In this document: positions 36,357-44,841 of the stretch, piece by piece
Position numbering within the stretch: the first letter of the stretch is position 1
How the letters are laid out: every line of letters starts with the position of its first letter
Assembly: GCA_029567375.1 (NCBI GenBank)
Contig: JAKQLB010000381.1
Span: forward strand, 1 to 60,134
Source: Bacteroidota bacterium
GTDB lineage: Bacteria; Bacteroidota; Bacteroidia; Bacteroidales; UBA932
Length of the DNA: 60,134 bases
Direction: 5' to 3'
Notes under the pieces: generated by a model
Told to the model about the DNA's origin: nothing
The model's input: the letters and a program-made list of their open reading frames with translations, nothing else
Database searches by the model: none
Made by a program: the position numbers and the translations under genes

Positions 36357-38063
36357 TTATACCAGCGCCTGGGAGACATTTATGATGTAGTCACCCATTC
36401 TTTCAAGTTCGGAGATAAGGTCGAGATAATAGACACTTGTCAGAAAGTCGGACTTACTTTCCATCTTGTACATTCCCTCATCTCGTAGATTGTTGCGCAA
36501 CTCGTTTACTTGCACTTCGGCATTTCTGGCTGAAGCCATATCTACAGGTTTACCATCAGCGGCACAAGTCAGATTTGCAATCATCACATCGTAGGCGATG
36601 TTGACCTTTTCAAATATATTATTAATGTTCTTGAGCTCTTCTTCGTTGAATGTCTTGTTGTGGAGGTTGCGACGCACTATAATGTTGCCTATGGTTTCAC
36701 CGCTGTCCCCCAGGCTTTCAAGTTCACCGATGATCCTATAGAGTGTGCGGATTTCTTCTGATGTTGCAGTACTGATCTCTGCAGTAGGGATTTTGTGGAG
36801 ATAGTTGGCAATTTCCAGCTCCATCCTATCTGAGATTTCTTCGTATTTTACCAATTTTTTACGGTAGATGTCAAATTCATCACCGTTTTTGCTGTTCACC
36901 GCCTTTAGTGCATAGTCGAGACCTTTCTGGGAGATACGTCCAAAGTGTATTACCTCTCTGAGAGCTTGTTTAATAGCGAGTTCGGCAGTGGAAACCGGGC
37001 CGCCTTCTATATATTTTAGGCGGAAAACTTCCTGCTCGTCAGAGCCCTTGGGCATCTTAATGATAGCACTTACAAGTTTTACAATCTGGGGGCAGAACCA
37101 TACCAATATGAGCGTAGTTATTACGTTGAATACGGTGTGGAGCATCGACAGGCCATAGAGAAGAGCGGTCTGATCGGATTCAGTAGCAACCTCAAGCCCG
37201 ATTTGGGTGGGGTTGGGGAGTCCCATTGAGGCTATAATATTGCCTATGAATCCCACAAAGGGACGGAAAAAAATCAGAGCCCAGACAACTCCGAAGACAT
37301 TGAAAACCGTGTGAGCCAGGGCAGCTCTCTTTGCGGATGTGTTGCCGACCGTGGCTGCGATATTAGCTGTGATTGTAGTGCCGATATTCTCGCCTAGAAT
37401 CATTGCTGCTGCAAATTCAAAAGGCATCCAGCCCATATTTAGCATAATCATAGTCAAGGCGATTGTGGCGCTGGAAGATTGGAGTATGAGGGTCAGTATT
37501 GTACCGAGAAGTAAAAAAAGCAGTACTGAACCAAATCCGTAATTGGTCCATCCCCGGATGAATGAGAGTACTTCCGGTGTTGATTGCAGATCGGGTACGG
37601 AAGATTTCATGAATGCGAGTCCAAGGAAGAGCAGCGCAAACCCTATGATGGCTTCTCCAATATTTTTCTTTTTTTCAGACCTCATCATGCTAAGAATGAA
37701 GCCTATGGCCATTAGAGGAACTGAGATGACAGAGATGTCTGCCTTAAATCCCAGCAGCGAAATGATCCATGCAGTCATAGTGGTACCTATATTGGCACCC
37801 ATTATCACTCCTACCGCCTGTAATAGCGTTAGTAGTCCGGCATTGACAAATCCGACCACCATAACTGTGGTAGCACTGGAAGACTGGATCACGGCTGTTA
37901 TGCTAAGGCCGGTCATCACTCCCTTGAATCGGTTTGATGTAATTGAAGAGAGGAGCTTACGGAGTTTGTCACCTGATGCTTTTTGGAGACCGGAACTCAT
38001 CATATTCATACCGAACAGGAACATCCCGAGAGCTCCTAAAAGTGTGAGAATCTGCAACAGCAT
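36357..38063 (-). CDS. Na+/phosphate cotransporter family protein (copy 1)
   Basis: Inner-membrane transporter of 568 residues. The first about 330 residues carry two inverted Na/Pi-cotransporter repeats, each with the QSSSATTVMVVGFVNAG or QSSSATIALTMIMLNMG motif and GANIGTTMTAW / GENIGTTITAN. The C-terminal 200 residues form a cytoplasmic PhoU-like helical domain (EISDRMELEIANYLHKIP). A close paralogue lies directly upstream. The promoter region shares two blocks with that of the paralogue, including a Pho-box-like site 60 bases before the start. Confidence 0.94.
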   Translation of the reverse strand: MLLQILTLLGALGMFLFGMNMMSSGLQKASGDKLRKLLSSITSNRFKGVMTGLSITAVIQSSSATTVMVVGFVNAGLLTLLQAVGVIMGANIGTTMTAWIISLLGFKADISVISVPLMAIGFILSMMRSEKKKNIGEAIIGFALLFLGLAFMKSSVPDLQSTPEVLSFIRGWTNYGFGSVLLFLLLGTILTLILQSSSATIALTMIMLNMGWMPFEFAAAMILGENIGTTITANIAATVGNTSAKRAALAHTVFNVFGVVWALIFFRPFVGFIGNIIASMGLPNPTQIGLEVATESDQTALLYGLSMLHTVFNVITTLILVWFCPQIVKLVSAIIKMPKGSDEQEVFRLKYIEGGPVSTAELAIKQALREVIHFGRISQKGLDYALKAVNSKNGDEFDIYRKKLVKYEEISDRMELEIANYLHKIPTAEISTATSEEIRTLYRIIGELESLGDSGETIGNIIVRRNLHNKTFNEEELKNINNIFEKVNIAYDVMIANLTCAADGKPVDMASARNAEVQVNELRNNLRDEGMYKMESKSDFLTSVYYLDLISELERMGDYIINVSQALV

Positions 38064-38086
38064 GGTCGTTTATTTGGTTTTCGGTT

Positions 38087-38144
38087 GCAAAAGTGGCAAT
38101 AATATTTTGTACTGCCTTTTAAGTCATGTTACAATTGTATTACA
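38087..38144 (-). promoter_or_regulatory. Promoter of transporter copy 1 with Pho-box-like site
   Basis: On the minus strand TGTAATA-CAAT-TGTAACA (38123-38144 including the following TGAC) has 7-bp direct repeats spaced by 4, the layout of a PhoB box. The block GCAAAAGTGGCAATAAT (38087-38103) carries CACTTTTG as a -7-like element. Both blocks recur upstream of copy 2 with the same 34-base offset. Confidence 0.5.
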
Positions 38145-38201
38145 ATTTATGCTTATCAGTGTCAAATGTTCTTTTAAAGTCACCCTTAAAACAGGTAATA
38201 A

Positions 38202-38227
38202 AGAAGGCTGCGGATAGGCAGCCTTCT
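38202..38227 (-). terminator. Terminator of transporter copy 2
   Basis: AGAAGGCTGC (38202-38211) pairs with GCAGCCTTCT (38218-38227). It lies 22 bases beyond the stop of copy 2, so the two transporter genes are separate transcription units. Confidence 0.7.
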
Positions 38228-38249
38228 TCTAAATCGTTTCAGGAATCCT

Positions 38250-39956
38250 CTACACCAGTGCCTGGGAGACATTGATGATGTAGTCACCCATTCTTTCGAG
38301 TTCGGAGATGAGGTCAAGGTAATAGACACTGGTTAGAAAGTCACCTTTGCCTTCCATTTTGTACATCTCTTCATCACGGAGATTGTTGCGCATCTGATTT
38401 ATTTGCGCCTCGGCATTTTGAGCAGCAATAAGGTCCACCGGTTTGCCTTCAGCAGCAAGAGCCATATTCGCAATCATGACATCGTATGCATTGTCAACCT
38501 TCTCAAACATATTGTTGATATTCTTGAGCTCTTCTTCGTTGAATCTCTTGTTATGAAGATTGCGACGGACAATAATGTTCCCGATTCTCTCACCGCTGTC
38601 ACCCAGACTTTCAAGTTCGCTGCTGATCCTGTAGATAGTGCGAATTTGCTCCGAGGTGTCGGTGCTGATATCGGCAGTGGAAATTTTGTGGAGGTAGGTG
38701 GCAATTTCACGCTCTATCCTGTCTGATATTTCTTCGTATTTCACCAGTTTATTGCGGTAAGTGTCAAACTCATCGCCGGTTTTACTGTTCACAGCCTTCA
38801 ATGCGTAGTCGAGACCTTTCTGAGAAATGCGTCCAAAGTTTACAACCTCCTTTAGAGCTTGTTTGATAGAGAGTTCAGCAGTAGAGACAGGACCTCCCTC
38901 GATATATTTTAGACGAAAGACCTCTTGTTCTTCAGTACTCTTGGGCATCTTAATGATGGCGCTCACCAGTTTTGCAATCTGGGGACAGAACCATACCAGT
39001 ATGAGTGTGGTTATTACGTTGAATACGGTGTGGAGCATCGACAAGCCGTATAGAAGAGCGGTTTGGTTGGCTCCGGAGGCTACTTCAGCTCCAATTTTAG
39101 CAGGGTTGGGAAGCCCCATTGCTGCTATGATGTTGCCTATGAATCCTACGAAAGGGCGGAATAATATCAGTGCCCAGATAACTCCGAAAACATTGAATAC
39201 CGTGTGAGCCAGAGCCGCTCTCTTTGCGGATGTGTTGCCGACTGCGGCTGCTAGGTTAGCTGTGATGGTGGTACCTATATTTTCTCCCAGAACCATTGCT
39301 GCCGCATGCTCAAAGGGCATCCAGCCCAAAGTGAGCATAATCATCGTCAAGGCGACTGTAGCACTGGAAGATTGGAGTATGAGGGTGAGAACTGTACCGA
39401 GGAGCACAAAAAGCAGTACTGAACCGAATCCGTAATTGCCCCATCCCTGGATGAATGAGAGTATCTCAGGGGAGGACTGCTGGTCGGGTACTGAGGATTT
39501 CATAAAAGCTAGTCCGATGAAGAGTAGCGCAAATCCTATGACGAATTCTCCCACATTTTTTCTTTTTTCGGACTTCATCATGCTGAGAATAAATCCCAGA
39601 GCCATCAGTGGAACTGCGAGGATGGAGATGTCCGCCTTGAATCCCAGTAGCGATATGATCCATGCGGTCATTGTAGTACCGATATTGGCCCCCATTATCA
39701 CTCCGATAGCTTGTAAGAGCGTCAACAGTCCGGCGTTTACAAATCCGACTACCATCACTGTGGTTGCACTGGAAGATTGTATTATGGATGTAATGATGAG
39801 GCCTGTCAATACCCCTCTGAAACGATTTGATGTAATGGAGGAGAGAAGTCTGCGGAGTTTGTCTCCGGCTGCCTTTTGGAGACCGGAACTCATCATGTTC
39901 ATACCGAACAGGAACATTCCGAGGGCTCCTAAAAGTGTAAGGATCTGTAACAGCAT
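38250..39956 (-). CDS. Na+/phosphate cotransporter family protein (copy 2)
   Basis: 568 residues from the ATG at 39956, which gives the same MLLQILTLLGALGMFLFG start as copy 1; the longer frame upstream is rejected. The two proteins are closely similar over their whole length, including the QSSSAT repeats and PhoU-like tail, so they come from a tandem duplication that also copied the promoter. Divergent from the PhoB-like regulator gene, 158 bases away, with a shared Pho-box-like site between them. Differences cluster in the PhoU-like tail (for example RIEREIATYLHKISTADIST). Confidence 0.94.
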   Translation of the reverse strand: MLLQILTLLGALGMFLFGMNMMSSGLQKAAGDKLRRLLSSITSNRFRGVLTGLIITSIIQSSSATTVMVVGFVNAGLLTLLQAIGVIMGANIGTTMTAWIISLLGFKADISILAVPLMALGFILSMMKSEKRKNVGEFVIGFALLFIGLAFMKSSVPDQQSSPEILSFIQGWGNYGFGSVLLFVLLGTVLTLILQSSSATVALTMIMLTLGWMPFEHAAAMVLGENIGTTITANLAAAVGNTSAKRAALAHTVFNVFGVIWALILFRPFVGFIGNIIAAMGLPNPAKIGAEVASGANQTALLYGLSMLHTVFNVITTLILVWFCPQIAKLVSAIIKMPKSTEEQEVFRLKYIEGGPVSTAELSIKQALKEVVNFGRISQKGLDYALKAVNSKTGDEFDTYRNKLVKYEEISDRIEREIATYLHKISTADISTDTSEQIRTIYRISSELESLGDSGERIGNIIVRRNLHNKRFNEEELKNINNMFEKVDNAYDVMIANMALAAEGKPVDLIAAQNAEAQINQMRNNLRDEEMYKMEGKGDFLTSVYYLDLISELERMGDYIINVSQALV

Positions 39957-39986
39957 AAAATTGTTTTTGTTAAGGCGTAATAGTTC

Positions 39987-40044
39987 GCAAAAGTGGCAAT
40001 AATAATCCACACTAATGTTTAAGTCATGTTACAATTGTATGACA
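39987..40044. promoter_or_regulatory. Shared regulatory region with Pho-box-like site
   Basis: On the minus strand TGTCATA-CAAT-TGTAACA-TGAC (40023-40044) closely follows the 7-4-7 direct-repeat layout of PhoB boxes (TGTCAT repeats). GCAAAAGTGGCAATAAT (39987-40003) is shared with copy 1. The site is 67 bases from the transporter start and 71 from the phoB-like start, so it could control both. Confidence 0.55.
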
Positions 40045-40068
40045 TTTTTGGCAAATTCAAAAAATAGC

Positions 40069-40098
40069 CTTGTAATGGCACAGATATTTGTAAATTTG
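40069..40098 (+). promoter_or_regulatory. Promoter of the phoB-like gene
   Basis: CTTG (40069-40072), 18 bases, TAAATTTG (40091-40098), the latter a full TAnnTTTG match, 16 bases before the ATG and 25 bases downstream of the Pho-box-like site. Confidence 0.4.
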
Positions 40099-40114
40099 CA
40101 CAAAATACCCTTTA

Positions 40115-40810
40115 ATGGCACGTATACTGGTAATCGAAGATGAAGTTGATCTTTGCGAGATCTTACAGTTCAATCTGGAGCAGGATGGGCATCAAGTGGA
40201 TATCACTAATTCAGCGGAAAGTGCAATGAAAATGGATATTGCCTCTTACGATCTGCTGCTGCTTGATGTGATGCTAGGAGGTATATCAGGCTTTCGTTTG
40301 GCATCCCTTCTGCGCGAGAATCCCGTTACCGCAAATATACCAATTATCTTCACTACGGCGCTGGGTGAGAGTTCCGATGTGGTTAAAGGCCTGGAAGCGG
40401 GTGGAGATGATTATATCTGCAAGCCGGTCAGAATAGCCGAACTCAAAGCGCGTATCCGTGCGGTGCTCAGACGATGTGCACCACAGCAAGGAAGGGAACT
40501 ATCCGGTGAGACTGATGTGGTATATTCAGGTATTGTGCTCACCATTGATGCTGAACAAAAGGCGGCTTTTGCTGACGGACACGACCTAAAGCTTACCAAA
40601 CTTGAGTTTGAAGTGCTTCGATTGCTGGTAAGTAATTCTCCTAAGGTTTTCTCCAGAGAGCAGATAATATCGGCAGTGTGGCCTTCGGATGTTATAGTGA
40701 CCGACCGTACGGTGGATGTCAACATCACTCGTCTGCGCCGCAAGTTGGGTCCTCTGGGCAGTTGTGTCAAAACCCGTATCGGGTATGGATATTCATTTGA
40801 AACCGAATGA
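40115..40810 (+). CDS. PhoB-like response regulator (OmpR family)
   Basis: Receiver plus winged-helix DNA-binding regulator of 231 residues. D51 in DLLLLDVMLGG is the phosphate acceptor, with DE at 9-10 and the switch Thr/Lys (FTTALG, ICKPVR). The C-terminal domain has LTKLEFEVLRLLVSNSPKVF and VDVNITRLRRKLG, typical of the OmpR/PhoB type. The kinase starts one base after the stop. The phosphate role is inferred from the divergent phosphate transporters and the Pho-box-like sites. Confidence 0.92.
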   Translation: MARILVIEDEVDLCEILQFNLEQDGHQVDITNSAESAMKMDIASYDLLLLDVMLGGISGFRLASLLRENPVTANIPIIFTTALGESSDVVKGLEAGGDDYICKPVRIAELKARIRAVLRRCAPQQGRELSGETDVVYSGIVLTIDAEQKAAFADGHDLKLTKLEFEVLRLLVSNSPKVFSREQIISAVWPSDVIVTDRTVDVNITRLRRKLGPLGSCVKTRIGYGYSFETE

Positions 40811-40811
40811 T

Positions 40812-41618
40812 ATGAAAGAGAGTCTTCTGGTCATAAGCATCATCGCCATAGTGCTGTTGCTCGTGGCAATAGTACTGTTGTTCTATAATGTCAGACTTTA
40901 TAGGAGTCTTACGCGTAGTGAGATGGACAAGAGCCGTATCAAGCGGCAACTGACTCAGAATGTTGCACACGAAATTAAGACCCCTGTTGCCAGTATCCAC
41001 GGATATCTGGAGACTCTTGTGGCCAATCCGAATCTTCCGGATGAGAAGCGTCGCCACTTTCTTGAGCGCTGCCTCTCGCAAAGTGAGCGTATGACCCGAC
41101 TTATGGCTTATATGTCCACCGTTTCTCGCCTTGACGAAGGAAGGGTTACAATGGAGGAAGGGGTGGATCTGGAGCGTATCATCAATGATGTGATAGAGGA
41201 TTTCAAGGGCAAACTTGATTCTGCGGGTATTTCAGTTCAGCTCGCGATTCCCGAGTATCTTTTTGTCAGAGGTGATCAAGGACTTCTCTACTCAATTTTT
41301 CGCAATCTGGTGGAAAATGCGGTGATGTACGCATCAGGAGCAGATACTTTGAGGATTTCCTGTTTCAGAAGAGAAGATAGCATTGAGTTTGAGATATCTG
41401 ATAATGGTTCCGGCATTCCCGACAAGCATCTTAACCGTATTTTCGAAAGGTTTTACCGTGTAGACAAGGGACGTACACGTGGAGAGGGAGCAGCCGGCGG
41501 TACCGGTCTAGGGCTCTCTATAGTTAAAAATGCTGTTATGGCACACGGAGGTACTATTTCCGCTTCTTCCGGTCCCTCGGGTGCCGGGCTCATCGTCAGA
41601 TTTTCGTTGCCGGCATAG
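40812..41618 (+). CDS. PhoR-like sensor histidine kinase
   Basis: 268 residues from the ATG at 40812; a longer frame from 40716 overlaps the regulator and is rejected. It has a single membrane segment (about 5-25), no outer sensor domain and no PAS domain, then the H box QNVAHEIKTPVASI with H53, an N box NLVENAVMYA, and G boxes DNGSGIP and GGTGLGLSIV. The lack of its own sensor suggests that it senses through a partner, as PhoR does through PhoU and the transporter; PhoU-like domains are present in the adjacent transporters. Confidence 0.92.
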   Translation: MKESLLVISIIAIVLLLVAIVLLFYNVRLYRSLTRSEMDKSRIKRQLTQNVAHEIKTPVASIHGYLETLVANPNLPDEKRRHFLERCLSQSERMTRLMAYMSTVSRLDEGRVTMEEGVDLERIINDVIEDFKGKLDSAGISVQLAIPEYLFVRGDQGLLYSIFRNLVENAVMYASGADTLRISCFRREDSIEFEISDNGSGIPDKHLNRIFERFYRVDKGRTRGEGAAGGTGLGLSIVKNAVMAHGGTISASSGPSGAGLIVRFSLPA

Positions 41619-41686
41619 GTAGTTTCTGGAAGTTGGGAAAGCTATTCTGTTAAAATAATTTTACGGAAGTTTTGTCGGAACTTTTA

Positions 41687-42448
41687 TCAAACGATTGAAA
41701 AATCATCCCTGTCCCCGAGAGCAGGGAATTTTTTTCTATAATTTTTGAGCATCTGCAGGTCTATTTCACTGATGATTACCTCTTCCTTATTGTCGTTACA
41801 GGATGCTATAGGGTATCCGTAAGGGTCTATGAAGAGCGTCCCACCATCATATTCGCAGTTAGGGTCGGTACCGATACGATTCACTGCTGCCATATAGCAC
41901 TGGTTTTCGATAGCTCTTGCTCTTATGAGTGTATCCCAATGATAACGGCGGGGAATTGACCAGCTGGCTACGCAAATTATCATATCATAGTCTCCACGAT
42001 AGCGACTCCATACCGGGAAACGCAGGTCATAGCAGATAATGGGCAGTATCCTCACTCCACGCCACTCAATTATAACTCGTTCATTTCCGCGATTGAAGGT
42101 CAAGTGCTCACCTCCGTATGTAAACAGGTGACGTTTGTCATAGATTATTACATCACCGTTAGGTGTTACAAAATAGAATCTGTTGACATAGCCTTCTTTT
42201 GTTTTCAGTGCCACACTTCCGGCTATGGCGCAATCCATTTTGGCAGCACTCTTCTTCATCCATTCCAGGGAGTAACTGGGCTCATTCTCGGCTATACCTT
42301 CAGGTTTTGTAGCAAATCCTGTGGAGAACATTTCCGGTAGAACTACAAGGTCAACCTCTGGTACTTCTTCAAGTAATCGGGATATGTGTCTGCAATTTAT
42401 CTCGGGCTCACCCCACACGATATCATGTTGTACAAGTGCTATTTTCAT
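41687..42448 (-). CDS. Carbon-nitrogen hydrolase (omega-amidase type)
   Basis: Nitrilase-superfamily amidase of 253 residues. The catalytic triad is visible: Glu in VVLPEMFSTGF, Lys in YDKRHLF and Cys in IICYDLRFPVWSR. The sequence order and MFSTGF suggest the YafV/omega-amidase branch, which hydrolyses alpha-ketoglutaramate or alpha-ketosuccinamate. It is a single gene, divergent from pruA (85 bases), which also feeds glutamate metabolism. Confidence 0.9.
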   Translation of the reverse strand: MKIALVQHDIVWGEPEINCRHISRLLEEVPEVDLVVLPEMFSTGFATKPEGIAENEPSYSLEWMKKSAAKMDCAIAGSVALKTKEGYVNRFYFVTPNGDVIIYDKRHLFTYGGEHLTFNRGNERVIIEWRGVRILPIICYDLRFPVWSRYRGDYDMIICVASWSIPRRYHWDTLIRARAIENQCYMAAVNRIGTDPNCEYDGGTLFIDPYGYPIASCNDNKEEVIISEIDLQMLKNYRKKFPALGDRDDFSIV

Positions 42449-42533
42449 ATCAATTTGTTAATAACAGTTGCCAAAATTAGAAAATTTATTCTGATTTTGC
42501 TATCTTAGCGGAATAATTAAAACAACAATCAAT

Positions 42534-44159
42534 ATGAAAAATGCAATATTTTCTTTTCCGCTGCCGGCAAATGAACCGGTAAAAACATATCTTAAAGGTT
42601 CTCCTGAAAGGGAAGCGCTTGAGGCAGAACTCAAGAAACAGAGTTCGCAAGTGATAGAGATACCCCTGATCATCGGAGGCAAAGAGGTGCGTACCGGTAA
42701 CACAGGCAAAGTGGTAATGCCGCACGATCATCAGCATGTGCTTGCCACTTATCACAAGGCAGGAGAGAAGGAGGTACAGATGGCTATAGATGCAGCAATG
42801 GCAGCTCACAAAGAGTGGTCGGAACTCGACTGGACAGTTCGTGCCACTATTCTGCTAAAGATTGCCGATCTGATTGCGGGCAAGTACCGCGCCGTCATCA
42901 ATGCTTCCACAATGCTCGGACAGAGCAAAAATATTTACCAATCTGAAATTGACGCAGCTTGCGAGTTGATTGATTTCCTGCGCTACAACGCGCATTTCGC
43001 CGGTAAGCTCTACGGATTCCAGCCAAAGAGTGCTCCCGGGCAGATCAATAGTGTTGAGTATAGAGCCCTTGAGGGTTTTGTGTTTGCATTAAGTCCCTTC
43101 AACTTTACCTCTATCGCCTGCAACCTCAATATGTCCCCTATACTAATGGGGAACGTGACCGTATGGAAGCCGGCGACTACTGCAATTCTATCCAACTACT
43201 ATCTGATGAAGGTCTTCAAGGAGGCAGGAGTACCTGACGGCGTGATCAACTTCCTTCCCGGTCCCGGTAGGGTAATTGGTGATGTAGTCTTCAACTCCAA
43301 ATATATGGCAGGTGTACATTTTACCGGCTCCAATGCAACCTTCAATACACTTTGGAAGCAGGCAGCCAATAATCTCGAGAAATATATCTCATATCCCCGT
43401 TTGGTGGGAGAGACCGGCGGTAAGGACTTTATTTTCGTACATCCCTCTGCATGTGTGAAAGAGGTAGCTACCGCAGCTTTTTGTGGAGCATTTGAGTTCC
43501 AGGGTCAGAAGTGCTCGGCAGCTTCAAGAATGTATGTTCCCGCTTCACTTTGGCCTGCAATTCTTGAGGGCATTAAGGAGCAGCGAGCAGAGATCACAAT
43601 GGGAGATGTTTGCGATCCCTCGAACTTTGTAAATGCAGTAATTGATGAAGCCTCTTTCGATAATATTGTTTCTTATATAGAGCTTGCACGCAATAGCAAG
43701 GATGCCAAGATAGTAATGGGTGGCAAATACGATAAGAGCAAGGGTTATTTTGTTCATCCTACCGTTATCGAGACTACAAATCCTCATTTCAAATCTATGG
43801 TTGAGGAGATCTTTGGCCCCGTGCTCACAGTATATGTATATAAGGATGAGGAAATGGATAAGGCAGTTGAGCTTTGCGACAACTCTACAATATATGGTCT
43901 TACAGGTGCAGTATTTGGCAGAGACAGGATGGCAGTTCAGAAGATTGCCGACAAACTACGCTATACGGCAGGTAACTTCTATATCAACGATAAGCCTACC
44001 GGAGCAGTTGTAGGCATGCAACCATTTGGCGGCTCCCGTGCTTCTGGTACCAACGATAAGGCAGGCGGAGAGTTCAACCTTATCCGCTGGACTATCCCCC
44101 GTACAATAAAAGAGACTCTGGTATCTCCTACGGATTACAGATACTCTTATATGAAATAA
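42534..44159 (+). CDS. pruA: L-glutamate gamma-semialdehyde dehydrogenase
   Basis: NAD-dependent enzyme of proline breakdown that oxidises glutamate semialdehyde to glutamate. The 541-residue protein has the aldehyde-dehydrogenase Rossmann region (NMSPILMGNVTVWKPAT, VHFTGSNATFNTLW), general base in LVGETGGKDF and catalytic Cys in FEFQGQKCSAASRMYVP. The C-terminal motifs are PFGGSRASGTNDKAG and TIKETLVSPTDYRYSYM. It matches the stand-alone (non-PutA) class. A hairpin after the stop probably ends the transcript. Confidence 0.94.
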   Translation: MKNAIFSFPLPANEPVKTYLKGSPEREALEAELKKQSSQVIEIPLIIGGKEVRTGNTGKVVMPHDHQHVLATYHKAGEKEVQMAIDAAMAAHKEWSELDWTVRATILLKIADLIAGKYRAVINASTMLGQSKNIYQSEIDAACELIDFLRYNAHFAGKLYGFQPKSAPGQINSVEYRALEGFVFALSPFNFTSIACNLNMSPILMGNVTVWKPATTAILSNYYLMKVFKEAGVPDGVINFLPGPGRVIGDVVFNSKYMAGVHFTGSNATFNTLWKQAANNLEKYISYPRLVGETGGKDFIFVHPSACVKEVATAAFCGAFEFQGQKCSAASRMYVPASLWPAILEGIKEQRAEITMGDVCDPSNFVNAVIDEASFDNIVSYIELARNSKDAKIVMGGKYDKSKGYFVHPTVIETTNPHFKSMVEEIFGPVLTVYVYKDEEMDKAVELCDNSTIYGLTGAVFGRDRMAVQKIADKLRYTAGNFYINDKPTGAVVGMQPFGGSRASGTNDKAGGEFNLIRWTIPRTIKETLVSPTDYRYSYMK

Positions 44160-44181
44160 TAAAACCGCTGAAAGCAACGTG

Positions 44182-44214
44182 AACCCTGAAAGTTAGAGCT
44201 AAACTTTCAGGGTT
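44182..44214 (+). terminator. Hairpin after pruA
   Basis: AACCCTGAAAGTT (44182-44194) pairs with AACTTTCAGGGTT (44202-44214) over 13 bp; the T-run after it is short and interrupted. Confidence 0.6.
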
Positions 44215-44279
44215 TATGTTAAAAATCCCACTTTGTGCAAAAAACTATGTAAGGACAATGTGCATTATAAAAATTGATT

Positions 44280-44831
44280 ATGAAACACGCTATTAAAATA
44301 CTATTTATCACAATCTGTTTGTCTCTCAATCTGAATGTCAATGCACATAGTCCTAACAGCGACAGCCTTAGTGTTTATATTGACAATATATTTGTTGGTA
44401 AAAGATGCTGTGTTGATTTTGACGAAATTCCATCTGTTTTATTAAAAAATTATTATTGTAATTATTTATTTGGATGTAGTCATACCAAGACTTCTGTTAA
44501 TGACCCTTTTTCTTCAATAAACCAAAAGGCAATTAAAAAACTCTTTATAGAAAAAAGGGATATACAAAGTACAAGTGGTATTCTGCATATTCACACTAGA
44601 AAAGCGAAAGAGGGTTATCTTTATGTGAATAAATACATTGTGGACAATATTGCACATTTGGATTGTGAGCCGGACAACATAAAAATAATCTATGTTTATA
44701 ATGACAAGGAAGTAGAGACAAAGGATGAGGTAATGCAGCTTATCGGGCTAAGAAAATGGAGGCTCAAAACCGTAAAGGTTGTACAATATGAGCAATTGGG
44801 AGTAATAACCGTCTATATTACCGGCAAATAA
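44280..44831 (+). CDS. Hypothetical exported protein
   Basis: 183 residues from the ATG at 44280, with a signal peptide ending near LNLNVNAHS. No family is recognised. A few cysteines (KRCCVD, CNYLFGCS) and a C-terminal beta-rich part (KTVKVVQYEQLGVITVYITG) are the visible features. Low G+C compared with pruA. It is followed 10 bases later by a lipoprotein gene, so the two probably form a pair. Confidence 0.7.
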   Translation: MKHAIKILFITICLSLNLNVNAHSPNSDSLSVYIDNIFVGKRCCVDFDEIPSVLLKNYYCNYLFGCSHTKTSVNDPFSSINQKAIKKLFIEKRDIQSTSGILHIHTRKAKEGYLYVNKYIVDNIAHLDCEPDNIKIIYVYNDKEVETKDEVMQLIGLRKWRLKTVKVVQYEQLGVITVYITGK

Positions 44832-44841
44832 AAAATTCAAG

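Noticed and set aside
39957..40010. Longer N-terminus for transporter copy 2
   Set aside because: The paralogue starts at the equivalent of 39956, and the extra codons cover the shared promoter block.
40716..40811. Longer N-terminus for the PhoR-like kinase
   Set aside because: It would overlap the regulator gene by about 95 bases; the ATG at 40812 places the membrane helix at the start as expected.
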